The translations under genes and the position numbers were made by a program. DNA of 24,926 nt, taken from contig DAXK01000008.1 of the NCBI GenBank assembly GCA_002506365.1, forward strand, positions 1 to 24,926, written 5' to 3'. The notes under the pieces are model-generated. The model did not search any database. It was given only the letters and a program-made list of their open reading frames with translations, and was not told the DNA's origin. The stretch comes from an archaeon UBA583. GTDB taxonomy: Archaea > Nanobdellota > Nanobdellia > Woesearchaeales > UBA583. Below, piece after piece: positions 15,543 through 22,778 of this stretch. Position 1 is the stretch's first letter; each line of letters opens with the position of its first letter.

Positions 15543-16091
15543 ATGAATTTAAAAGAAATTATTTTATCTTCTCAACCTGAGTTGAGTTGTGATATTTTTC
15601 CACATGTTAGAATGAGAGCAGGAAATGACACTTCAGCAATTAAAGGGGCTTTGGGAGAAGCTTATGTTTCTTTTTGGTTATCTAGAGTTAGTGATTTTGA
15701 GAAAAAGTATAATTCTTTGGATTTGGTTGAGAGACCAAATTATGTTTATTCTGATTCAGATCATGGTGTTTTAGTTAAAAGGGATAATCGTCCATATTCT
15801 GAGGTTGATGGGTTGTGTAGAATTGCTGGAGTTAATTTTGGGATTGAGGTTAAGTCAAATAAAATTGGAAATATTTTATATAAGTTACAGAGAAAAATGA
15901 AAATTTCTTCGGAAGTTTTAGGGGATGAAAATTGTAAATTTGCGTTATTTTTCCCGTATTCTAGTAATGATAGATCAGATATTTTAGCTATTGAAGATAA
16001 GTTTGGTGAAAAAGTTTCTTGTATTGATTTAGGTTATAGAAGGTCTGATTTAAGTAGTTTAGTGAAGGATTATAAAAAATTAAAATTTTAA
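15543..16091 (+). CDS. PD-(D/E)xK nuclease-like protein
   Basis: 182 residues. The core matches the PD-(D/E)xK phosphodiesterase fold: an N-terminal helix with GALGEAY (E39), then SEVDG (D89), then GIEVKSNK (E102 and K104). The D-x12-E-x-K spacing is typical of restriction-endonuclease-like and Holliday-resolvase-like enzymes. A further beta-strand region (KFALFFPYS) follows. Family members include restriction enzymes, recombination nucleases and Mrr-like proteins. No methyltransferase or specificity partner is nearby, so a classical restriction system is not supported. It follows paralogue 1 by 84 bases but has its own palindrome-controlled promoter. Catalytic assignment is by motif only. 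Confidence 0.65.
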   Translation: MNLKEIILSSQPELSCDIFPHVRMRAGNDTSAIKGALGEAYVSFWLSRVSDFEKKYNSLDLVERPNYVYSDSDHGVLVKRDNRPYSEVDGLCRIAGVNFGIEVKSNKIGNILYKLQRKMKISSEVLGDENCKFALFFPYSSNDRSDILAIEDKFGEKVSCIDLGYRRSDLSSLVKDYKKLKF

Positions 16092-16110
16092 TATGAAATA
16101 TTATTTTTTA

Positions 16111-17118
16111 TTAATTTAATTTAATTTTAATATTTCTATAACTTATTAATGTTATAATTATTAATATTAAAATAATTTCTATAAAATAAAAATATTTAAT
16201 ATTGACAATGTCTTGATTTTTGTAGTCAATTTCAGAAAGTATACACCAATCTCCATTTTTTATAACTTCGTGTGTTCCTAATACTTTTTCACCTCTAAAA
16301 TCTTCAAAAGTGTATACTTTGTGTTCACCTTCTGATTCGTGGAGTTGGTGTCCTGGTTCATCATTTATGTCATGTAAACATTCTATTAAATTTTGAGTAT
16401 CAATAATTTGACTTAATACTCCTTGATTTTTTCCAGAGAGGTATTTAGATGGATTTATTAGTTCTCCTCGGTTATTGGTTAAATATAAGTTTCCGGCAAT
16501 ATCTTCGCTATCTTGTAATATTTGATAAAGTTCTTTAGGGTCTATTACTCCAACGATAACTCCAACTAATTCAGTTTCTTTAATTACTGGGGCTGAAACT
16601 ACAAATAATTTACTTTTTGTAATTTCAGAATAAAAAAGTCCTCCAAAGTAAGGATCTATTTTTCCATTGATAAAATATTTTTTATCTTTTCTCTCATAAC
16701 CAATATGTTTAGGATTAGTTGATGAAATTATTGTTCCATTGGTATTTAATACTGATAAATATTCTAAATTATTAATTATTGGAAGTTTATTTATTATTAA
16801 ATGGTTGGTTAGTTCTTGATTGTCACATCCAGTTGAAATATTATATTTTAAATCGTATAGACATTGTTTTATTTTACCATCAGATGAGAAGTCTAACATT
16901 CTAAGTTCCATCATTTCTAAAAATGTTTTGATGTGTCCTTTTCTAAGTTTAGATATTGATTGTAGATAAATGCCATTAGTTTCTATTGAATTTTTTTCAA
17001 TATTTTTATTAATAAATGAAAATGAAATTGTAAATAAAATAGATATGGTAAATAAAATAATTGTGAAAAATATAATTGAGTTTAGAATATTTTTTTCCCC
17101 TTTTTCTTTTATTCTCAT
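16111..17118 (-). CDS. Orphan Cache-domain membrane sensor without output domain
   Basis: 335 residues: a membrane helix at about 13-35, a large extracytoplasmic region (36-307), a second helix at about 308-328, and only a short basic tail (RNIKIKLN). The outer region contains the hallmark dCache pattern: LEYLSVLNTNGTIISST, the KDKKYF segment, KLFVVSAPV and ELVGVIVGVIDPKEL (about 117-205). It should bind a small ligand outside the cell. The HAMP, histidine-kinase, cyclase or chemotaxis module that normally follows the second helix is absent. It either acts with a partner or is truncated; I see no continuing frame, and the convergent nuclease-like gene ends 19 bases away. A TATA-like AT stretch lies 20-25 bases upstream of the start. 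Confidence 0.8.
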   Translation of the reverse strand: MRIKEKGEKNILNSIIFFTIILFTISILFTISFSFINKNIEKNSIETNGIYLQSISKLRKGHIKTFLEMMELRMLDFSSDGKIKQCLYDLKYNISTGCDNQELTNHLIINKLPIINNLEYLSVLNTNGTIISSTNPKHIGYERKDKKYFINGKIDPYFGGLFYSEITKSKLFVVSAPVIKETELVGVIVGVIDPKELYQILQDSEDIAGNLYLTNNRGELINPSKYLSGKNQGVLSQIIDTQNLIECLHDINDEPGHQLHESEGEHKVYTFEDFRGEKVLGTHEVIKNGDWCILSEIDYKNQDIVNIKYFYFIEIILILIIITLISYRNIKIKLN

Positions 17119-17451
17119 TTTTAGTTTATATTATTATATATTTATTTCTAATTGGAGTTATTTAACTAAATGTTTTAATTTTGAAATAATGGATTTAGAG
17201 TAACAAAATTATTTATGTTTGGTTTGATTTGGTTTAGTTTTGAGATTAATTTTAATTTTTAGATTTATTTTGAATTTATTAAAGTTAGATTTTGCTTTTA
17301 ATGAGCATACAATTGTTGAGTTTCTTTTAAAGAATTTCAAGAAATAAATTATATTTTCATTTTTTCTATTATATATTTTATTTATTTTTTCTTTTTGTAG
17401 ATTTAAGTATTCACAAATATTTATAAATTATTTTTATGTGTTTTAATTATA
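17119..17451. other. Gene-free stretch with promoters only
   Basis: 333 bases of AT-rich DNA. The left end carries the minus-strand promoter of the Cache gene. The right end carries TTCACAAATATTTATAAAT (17410-17428), a clear BRE/TATA promoter centred about 28 bases before codon 17452. I see no ORF or strong structure between them. Confidence 0.7.
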
Positions 17452-17730
17452 ATTGATAAGTTAATTGAGATTAAAACTGATTTAGAAAATTTGTGGTTAG
17501 ATTTAAAAGAAGGAAATTCTGATCCAAGAGGATTAGTTAAAGATGTTGAGCATATTGAGGAGTTATGTATTAAAGTTTTAATGAGTTTGGATCCAGTGTC
17601 AGATGAGTATGGAGCTTTGAAGAATTTTATGGTGATTGCTGAGGATGTAAAGTCTGAAACTTTGAATGTAGAAGTTGATTATCCTTATATTTGTGAAACT
17701 ATTGAAAAAGTTTTGAGTACTTTAGATTAA
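17452..17730 (+). CDS. Small acidic protein, paralogue 2 of 3, apparent ATT start
   Basis: 92 residues if started at ATT 17452, exactly the length of paralogue 1 and colinear with it from the first codon (IDKLIEIK versus MDKLVEIK). A strong TATA box centred at about 17424 predicts a transcript starting at 17450-17452, so the ATT would be the leaderless start. The only conventional starts are TTG 17491, which removes the conserved first helix, and an out-of-frame ATG at 17436 that soon stops. Conserved motifs are the same as in paralogue 1, including NLW-x-DLK, H-I-E-x-LC, LKNF, DVKS and VDYPYIC. The preserved frame argues against a dead gene. Function is unknown. Confidence 0.75.
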   Translation: MDKLIEIKTDLENLWLDLKEGNSDPRGLVKDVEHIEELCIKVLMSLDPVSDEYGALKNFMVIAEDVKSETLNVEVDYPYICETIEKVLSTLD

Positions 17731-17808
17731 TTAATTATATTGGAAAATCTATTGTGTAAATTTTTATATTATTTCTTAATTTATCTTATTTTTAGTTATT
17801 GGTTAGAT

Positions 17809-17817
17809 TTATATACT
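17809..17817 (+). promoter_or_regulatory. TATA box of the BspA-like adhesin gene
   Basis: ATTTATATAC centred about 25 bases upstream of ATG 17837. Confidence 0.5.
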
Positions 17818-17836
17818 CTAAAATTTTATAGTAAAT

Positions 17837-19864
17837 ATGTCTAAATTATTTTTTATGTTTAATCGAGGAATTACTCCTGTTGTGAGTTTAGCATTACTTT
17901 TGGTTGTGGCAGTTATATCAGTTGTGGGTTTTCAAGGTTGGTTTAATGAATTTTCAAGTTCTGTTTTTGTGGGTGTTGAGTCAGATGCTCAAAGTTCAAA
18001 TGCTCAGATTGGAGTTGAAGATTTGATTGGAAATACTTTGTATGTGAATACTGGAGATAATTTGTCTATTAAGTCTATTAATGTTGGCGGAACTGATTGT
18101 AATATTAATGGGAGTTTTTCTGGACTTGCTAAAATTAATGTTAGTTCTTGTGTTGGAAATGTTTCTGGTGTTGCAAGTATTGTGGTTGTTACAGGAAATA
18201 AAGTTTTGGAGAGTTATGAGTTTATTGATAAATCAAGTAATGTGCTTCTTTCCGGAGGGAGTTTAGGAGGAGTTTTTCCAGTTTATACTGATACTTTTAT
18301 TTCTGTTTGGGATACAACGATTGCTGGAACTTCTGCTGTTAATCAGATTGCTTTGCCGCTGGAAGCTGGAGGAAGTTATAATTTTGTTGTGACTGGAGTT
18401 AATTTGGTTGGAAGTCCTGTAACTATTACTTCTAATACTCAAAATGTTTTAAATTTTTCAAGTAATGGGGTTAATGAAATTTCAATTACTGGTGATATTT
18501 CAGGGTGGAGATTTAATAATGTTGGGGATAAAAATAAATTAATTGAGATTAAGGCTTGGGGACCTTTGAATTTAGGAAATGGTGGTAGTTATTTTCGTGG
18601 AGCGTCTAATTTTTATTTTTCTGGGTCTGATGATTTGAATTTGAGTGGAACTAGTAATATGTATATGGGATTTTATCAAGCTTCAAGTTTTTATGGTGAT
18701 ATTAGTGATTGGGATGTGTCTGGTGTTACTGATATGGGTTTGATGTTTAGGGATGCTAATAAGTTGATTGCAGATGTGTCTAAGTGGGATGTGTCGAATG
18801 TTGTAGATATGAGACATTTGTTTTATTCTTTTAGTGAAATTAGTAATTTTACTTCTGATTTGAGTTCTTGGAATGTGTCAAAAGTTACAAATATGCAATC
18901 TACTTTTGCAGGATTAAAACTTTTTAATTCTGATTTGAGTTCTTGGGATGTGTCAAAGGTTACTGATATGTATGGAACTTTTTATAAAACTGAAAGTTTT
19001 AATTCTGATATTTCTAATTGGAATACTAGTTCAGTTACTCAAATGGGTTCGATGTTTTATGAGGTTTATTCGTTTAATTCTGAGGTTAGTTCGTGGGATG
19101 TGTCGAAGGTTACAGATATGAATTATATGTTTTTTGGTATTAATGGCATTACTCAAAATTTTAGTGGTTGGGTTTTAAATGAGAGTTTATATATTGATGG
19201 GATTTTTTATAATACTGATTATAATATTTTGCCTGCTTGGGATTATTCAAGATTAACTAGTTTTCAAGGAATGTTTGCAGGAACAACAGATTTTAATCAA
19301 GATTTAAGTTCTTGGGATTTTTCAAATATTACTGATATAAATTCTATGTTTTGGGATGCTGTTGCTTTTAATCAACCAATTTCAAGTTGGGATTTATCTT
19401 CAGTTACTTGGTTAATTAATATGTTTCAAGGGGCTAGTAGTTTTAATCAACCTGTTTCTTCTTTGAATATGTCAAATATTACAAATTTAAGGGCCATGTT
19501 TAGTGGTGCTTCTTCTTTTAATCAGGATGTTTCTATGTGGGATGTGTCAAAAGTTACAGAATTAGATTCATTGTTTAGAGGTTCAGGATTTACAGGGAAT
19601 ATTTCGGGCTGGAATACAAGTAGTGTTACTGATATGGATTCAATGTTTAGAAATTCAATTTTTAATGGAAATATTTCGAGTTGGGATACAAGTAATGTCC
19701 AGTATATGAGATGGATGTTTCAAAATGCTAGTGTATTTAATCAAGATTTAAATTCTTGGAATGTTGGAAGTGTTTCTTCTTCTTCAAGATGTTCATCCTT
19801 TAATTTACAAGCAAGTTCTTGGGTTTTGAGTAAACCTGCTTTGTATGGGGCTTGTTTATCTTAG
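17837..19864 (+). CDS. Pilin-like surface adhesin with BspA (DUF285) repeats
   Basis: 675 residues. The N-terminus has a short basic leader, then RGITPVVSLALLLVVAVISV, matching archaeal type IV pilin-like signal sequences (basic residue, Gly, Ser/Thr-Pro, long hydrophobic helix). That helix would be both the secretion signal and the anchor or assembly core. A beta-rich spacer domain follows (about 40-210). From about 215 to 665 there are roughly 15-16 copies of a 25-residue repeat of the type SSWDVSKVTDMxxMFxxAxxFNxD, the BspA-like leucine-rich family (DUF285), known from bacterial surface and mycoplasma proteins and implicated in binding host or neighbour cells. There is no C-terminal membrane helix. 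The combination of pilin leader and BspA repeats suggests a cell-contact adhesin. Confidence 0.88.
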   Translation: MSKLFFMFNRGITPVVSLALLLVVAVISVVGFQGWFNEFSSSVFVGVESDAQSSNAQIGVEDLIGNTLYVNTGDNLSIKSINVGGTDCNINGSFSGLAKINVSSCVGNVSGVASIVVVTGNKVLESYEFIDKSSNVLLSGGSLGGVFPVYTDTFISVWDTTIAGTSAVNQIALPLEAGGSYNFVVTGVNLVGSPVTITSNTQNVLNFSSNGVNEISITGDISGWRFNNVGDKNKLIEIKAWGPLNLGNGGSYFRGASNFYFSGSDDLNLSGTSNMYMGFYQASSFYGDISDWDVSGVTDMGLMFRDANKLIADVSKWDVSNVVDMRHLFYSFSEISNFTSDLSSWNVSKVTNMQSTFAGLKLFNSDLSSWDVSKVTDMYGTFYKTESFNSDISNWNTSSVTQMGSMFYEVYSFNSEVSSWDVSKVTDMNYMFFGINGITQNFSGWVLNESLYIDGIFYNTDYNILPAWDYSRLTSFQGMFAGTTDFNQDLSSWDFSNITDINSMFWDAVAFNQPISSWDLSSVTWLINMFQGASSFNQPVSSLNMSNITNLRAMFSGASSFNQDVSMWDVSKVTELDSLFRGSGFTGNISGWNTSSVTDMDSMFRNSIFNGNISSWDTSNVQYMRWMFQNASVFNQDLNSWNVGSVSSSSRCSSFNLQASSWVLSKPALYGACLS

Positions 19865-19875
19865 GTGAGATTTAA

Positions 19876-19902
19876 AATAAAGTTTTTAAATATAACTTTA
19901 TT
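19876..19902 (+). promoter_or_regulatory. 9-bp inverted repeat enclosing a TATA box
   Basis: Perfect arms AATAAAGTT (19876-19884) and AACTTTATT (19894-19902) flank TTTAAATAT, a TATA-like box centred about 25 bases before ATG 19914. As RNA it would form a hairpin after the adhesin stop codon, so it may combine terminator and operator roles. Confidence 0.6.
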
Positions 19903-19913
19903 ATTTAATGTTT

Positions 19914-20198
19914 ATGTTAGATGAGCATTTAGGTAAGGTTAAGGACTTGTTAGGGAGTGTTTGGGTAAATTTAGATATTGGTTCAGATGCTAGTTCAATT
20001 TTAAGGGATATGGAGGATTTAATTCCTTTAGTTGATTCTTGTTTGGAGGAGTTAAAGGAGAATGATCCTAAATATACTTGTTTGATGCGATTTGAGACTA
20101 TTTTTGATGATGTTGAAAGAGGACAGTTAGATTTAGTGGAAGATTGTGATGATATTAAAGTTATGGTTGATGAAATTTTGGATGTTTTAAATTCTTAA
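19914..20198 (+). CDS. Small acidic protein, paralogue 3 of 3 (divergent)
   Basis: 94 residues from ATG 19914. An in-frame ATG at 19908 exists, but the TATA spacing and the alignment to the paralogues favour 19914. It keeps the family pattern: an N-terminal helix ending in VW-x-NL, a central L-x-x-D-M-E-x-L helix, L-x-E-L-K-E-N-DPKY-x-x-L-x-x-F, I-x-DDVE-x-GQLDL, and a C-terminal I-x-x-x-V-x-EIL helix. It lacks the YPYIC segment (EDCDDI instead). Overall it is strongly acidic. It lies directly after the adhesin gene. Function is unknown. Confidence 0.75.
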   Translation: MLDEHLGKVKDLLGSVWVNLDIGSDASSILRDMEDLIPLVDSCLEELKENDPKYTCLMRFETIFDDVERGQLDLVEDCDDIKVMVDEILDVLNS

Positions 20199-20216
20199 TT
20201 TTGTTTTATTTTATTT

Positions 20217-20567
20217 TTATTTTAATAATTTAATTATTTGGTCTAAATTTGTTGGGTTGTGTGTATATTTTATTTCTAATTCTTTTGCATCATTTTGAAA
20301 TTGGTTAGAGTTGGATAGTAAGTATACTTGTTCTGGTTCAATTTCGTTTTGGTCTAAAAGGTCTATAAGTTCACATTGATCATAAATTTTAAAGTTGTCT
20401 GGCATGTTTTGAATATAAAATTTTTGAAAAAATGTTTTATCTTGGTTTCCTATAATACTTATGTTTTGAAATGTTTTTAATGCGTATTGTAAAAAATGAG
20501 TTTTTTTTCTTTTACTTTCAATATTTTCAAAAACTTTACTTTCGATTATTAATTGATCTAGGGTCAT
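20217..20567 (-). CDS. Hypothetical cytoplasmic protein
   Basis: 116 residues with alternating helices and strands and no signal or membrane segment. The C-terminal half (EQVYLLSNSNQFQNDAKELE, then IKYTHNPTNLDQIIKLL) has the look of the last Rossmann-type strand-helix units of HAD hydrolases or response regulators, but no catalytic Asp motif is present, so I do not assign it. It converges with paralogue 3 (18 bases between stops) and is divergent from the gene at 20656, sharing a palindrome-rich intergenic region. Confidence 0.65.
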   Translation of the reverse strand: MTLDQLIIESKVFENIESKRKKTHFLQYALKTFQNISIIGNQDKTFFQKFYIQNMPDNFKIYDQCELIDLLDQNEIEPEQVYLLSNSNQFQNDAKELEIKYTHNPTNLDQIIKLLK

Positions 20568-20591
20568 AGTATTTCAAAAGAATTCACTTCT

Positions 20592-20635
20592 TTACAATAT
20601 TTTGTTGTAACTTTTTATAGTTACAATTATAAATG
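20592..20635. promoter_or_regulatory. Divergent promoter with three GTTACAA-type half-sites
   Basis: TTACAA (20592-20597), TTGTAAC (20605-20611) and GTTACAA (20620-20626) form two overlapping inverted repeats, the second a perfect 7-bp arm pair around TTTTTATA. ATTATAAAT (20626-20634) is the TATA box about 26 bases before ATG 20656. The sites also lie just upstream of the minus-strand gene starting at 20567. Confidence 0.6.
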
Positions 20636-20655
20636 TAGTTTGATTCTTATTTTGT

Positions 20656-21093
20656 ATGAATAAACATAATGATTTTAGACCTTTAAGAAATGGGGATAAA
20701 AAATTACTTTTAACAAATTTGGAGGAAATTGTTTTGTCTGATGAATTAGATAATTATTTATCTACTTTTAATAGTGCTTTGAGTGTTGGTGCTAGTAATG
20801 TTGATTATTTTAATAAAGTTAAAAATATTGGAAATTTGAGTGCTAATGAGTATAATGCTTTAAATTCTAATTGGGAGGGATTTTTAAATCAATTTATTTT
20901 AATTCAAGATACTTATTGTAATGTTAAAGAAAGTGGATTGTCTTTAAGTGATGATGTAAATAATATTTATAATGATTTTTCTTTACCAGCTTATAATTTA
21001 TTACAAAGATTTAATGGGTTTGATAAAAATCAAAAAAGGGAATTGTTGGGACTTGTTCAAAAATTAAGTAATTTGCCAACTATTTCTAAATGA
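20656..21093 (+). CDS. Hypothetical helical protein, first gene of a two-gene operon
   Basis: 145 residues, mostly helical, Asn- and Leu-rich, with no signal peptide or membrane segment. I recognise no domain. Its stop overlaps the next gene's start by 4 bases (ATGA at 21090-21093), so the two are translationally coupled and likely work together. A well-placed TATA box gives a leaderless start at ATG 20656, downstream of the GTTACAA palindromes. Confidence 0.72.
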   Translation: MNKHNDFRPLRNGDKKLLLTNLEEIVLSDELDNYLSTFNSALSVGASNVDYFNKVKNIGNLSANEYNALNSNWEGFLNQFILIQDTYCNVKESGLSLSDDVNNIYNDFSLPAYNLLQRFNGFDKNQKRELLGLVQKLSNLPTISK

Positions 21094-21479
21094 GTGTTGA
21101 TAAGTTAGTTTGTAAAGTTATTAAAAATTCGCAAAATTTGGAGTTATGTTTTAATGAAAGTTTTAATTCTAAATCTCCGATTTTAAGTTATTCGAGAGGT
21201 TTTTTTTATTTTTTCAATACTTTGGATAAGTTTGAGAAGTTTTCTAGTTATTTGGCTTGTAAACCTTTTTATGATAAGAAATTTAATAGGATGAAGCGTG
21301 AGATTGTTGGAGCTTATCCTTGTGATTTAATTCAAATTAGTGATAATATTTATTTTATGGATAAACAGAGTAGTTGTGATATGAGTTATTTTAATTTACA
21401 GAAAAGAATTTTGAGTTATGTTGAATCTAATTCAAGTTTAGTTTTTGATGATTTTAATGGGATTTATATTGGAAAATAA
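21090..21479 (+). CDS. Hypothetical protein, second gene of the operon
   Basis: 129 residues of mixed alpha/beta appearance, with basic patches (KKFNRMKREIVG) and four Cys spread along the chain. There is no recognised domain, signal peptide or membrane segment. The 4-base overlap with the upstream gene is the main contextual clue. A partner role with the 145-residue protein is inferred only from coupling. Confidence 0.7.
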   Translation: MSVDKLVCKVIKNSQNLELCFNESFNSKSPILSYSRGFFYFFNTLDKFEKFSSYLACKPFYDKKFNRMKREIVGAYPCDLIQISDNIYFMDKQSSCDMSYFNLQKRILSYVESNSSLVFDDFNGIYIGK

Positions 21480-21504
21480 TATTATTTCATTATTTTTTAC
21501 TATA

Positions 21505-21529
21505 AGTTACAACAAAAGAAACCTTTATA
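21505..21529 (+). promoter_or_regulatory. Promoter of the Ada-like zinc protein gene
   Basis: GTTACAAC (21505-21512) lies upstream of a TATA box, CTTTATAAAC, centred about 29 bases before ATG 21554. The octamer also occurs upstream of tex and resembles the half-sites at 20605-20626. Confidence 0.5.
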
Positions 21530-21553
21530 AACTTAGAAGTAGTGATTAAATTT

Positions 21554-21898
21554 ATGATTACAGATATTGAAAAGGAATTTGATTTAGTTAAAGAAGGATT
21601 TAATAAGGTTAAAAGAGATAATTTATACCTATTAGAGAGAATTGATGCTTTAGAAAAGGCAAATAAGGAATTATTAATTTTAGTTACAGAGAATAGAATT
21701 AATATTAATTCTGGTGAAAAACAAAATCCTTTAGGTAAGGAAAAAACATTTATTGGTAATAAAACTTCAATGAAGGTTCATTATTTTGATTGTGGTTTTG
21801 CAAAGAAAATTAATGAAGATAATAGAGAGTATTTTGCAGATTCTAAGGCTGCTGTAAAGGTTGGATTTTCTGAGTGTCAGTGTATTACTTTAGAATAA
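21554..21898 (+). CDS. Coiled-coil protein with C-terminal Ada-like zinc-binding domain
   Basis: 114 residues. The N-terminal half (about 1-50) is a leucine-zipper-like coiled coil (LYLLERIDALEKANKELLIL). The C-terminal half (about 67-112) matches the small Ada-type/thermonuclease-associated metal-binding motif: FIGNKTSMKVHYFDCGFAKK, INEDNREYF, then GFSECQC. The likely ligands are the His and Cys of VHYFDC and the two Cys of ECQC. Such domains bind DNA or act as structural zinc modules beside nucleases; here no catalytic domain is attached. I prefer ATG 21554 to GTG 21542 because of TATA spacing and the weak upstream residues. A dimeric DNA-binding regulator is a reasonable guess. Confidence 0.7.
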   Translation: MITDIEKEFDLVKEGFNKVKRDNLYLLERIDALEKANKELLILVTENRININSGEKQNPLGKEKTFIGNKTSMKVHYFDCGFAKKINEDNREYFADSKAAVKVGFSECQCITLE

Positions 21899-21953
21899 TT
21901 TTTTAAAAATTAAATTAAATTTTTATTTTATTTTATTTTTATATTTGTTAGAA

Positions 21954-22586
21954 ATGGTTATTATTAGAGGAAAATTAAGAGAGTTACATTCTACTTCAAT
22001 GTTTGATTATGGTGAAAAGTATGTATCAAATGATAGTTCTAATTATTTACGTGATAAGTATGATGAATCAAAAATTGTTCAAACTATGTTTGGATGGCAA
22101 AAGAGTGGTTTAGTTAGAGTTTTATCTAATTATGATGGGATTAATAGAGTTGAAGCTTGTCCTTCTGCTGAGGCTCGATTTTCTACTATGGTTAATCAAC
22201 ATTTAATTTCTGGAAAAAAAACTTTTGGTGAGGGTGCTTTTATTGTTGATTCAAATTCTAATTTATTGGGGATTTTAAAATCAATGCCAAATCAGGAAAA
22301 AAGTTTTTTAGCATTAAATAATGTTTGTGATAGTATGGGTTATTTTAGTTTATTTAAGGGTGGAATTTATTCGGTTGATAAAAGAGTTTGTGATTTTACA
22401 ACTTCTATTTTAAAGTCTAATTGTTCTGCTGATAAATATTGTTCTAATTTCACACCTACAATTGAGGTTTTGGGAGATTTTAAAGTATTTCCGGAGAGAT
22501 TTATTCAAAAATCTACTATGAAGTTAATTGATGGGGATTTGGAGAATTTAAAACCTAGAATTGGAAAATATCTTTTTAAGATATAA
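21954..22586 (+). CDS. Hypothetical protein
   Basis: 210 residues from ATG 21954 (TTG 21945 is an alternative that adds three residues). It is soluble-looking, mixed alpha/beta, with five scattered cysteines and a central Gly-containing stretch (GKKTFGEGAFIVDSNSNLLG). I recognise no family. It stands alone, with about 50 bases of AT-rich DNA upstream and 190 bases without features downstream. Confidence 0.68.
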   Translation: MVIIRGKLRELHSTSMFDYGEKYVSNDSSNYLRDKYDESKIVQTMFGWQKSGLVRVLSNYDGINRVEACPSAEARFSTMVNQHLISGKKTFGEGAFIVDSNSNLLGILKSMPNQEKSFLALNNVCDSMGYFSLFKGGIYSVDKRVCDFTTSILKSNCSADKYCSNFTPTIEVLGDFKVFPERFIQKSTMKLIDGDLENLKPRIGKYLFKI

Positions 22587-22749
22587 TTTATGATTTTTAT
22601 TAAATTCCGTGTTTTTTTTAGTTTTGTTATTTTTTAATTAGTTTTTGTGAATTAATTTGTTGAAAAGTTTATTTTTTATATTATATTTTTTAACTTTTAA
22701 TAGTTGTTTTTACTTTAGTTAATGAATAGTTTCAATTTTCAACCAATCA

Positions 22750-22758
22750 TTTATATTA
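22750..22758 (+). promoter_or_regulatory. TATA box of the DJ-1/PfpI gene
   Basis: TTTATATTA centred about 25 bases before GTG 22779, supporting a leaderless GTG start. Confidence 0.5.
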
Positions 22759-22778
22759 TTGTTTGATTTTCTTTAGAT

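Noticed and set aside
20217..20567. HAD hydrolase assignment
   Set aside because: Only a vague resemblance in the C-terminal half; no DxD motif or other catalytic residue.
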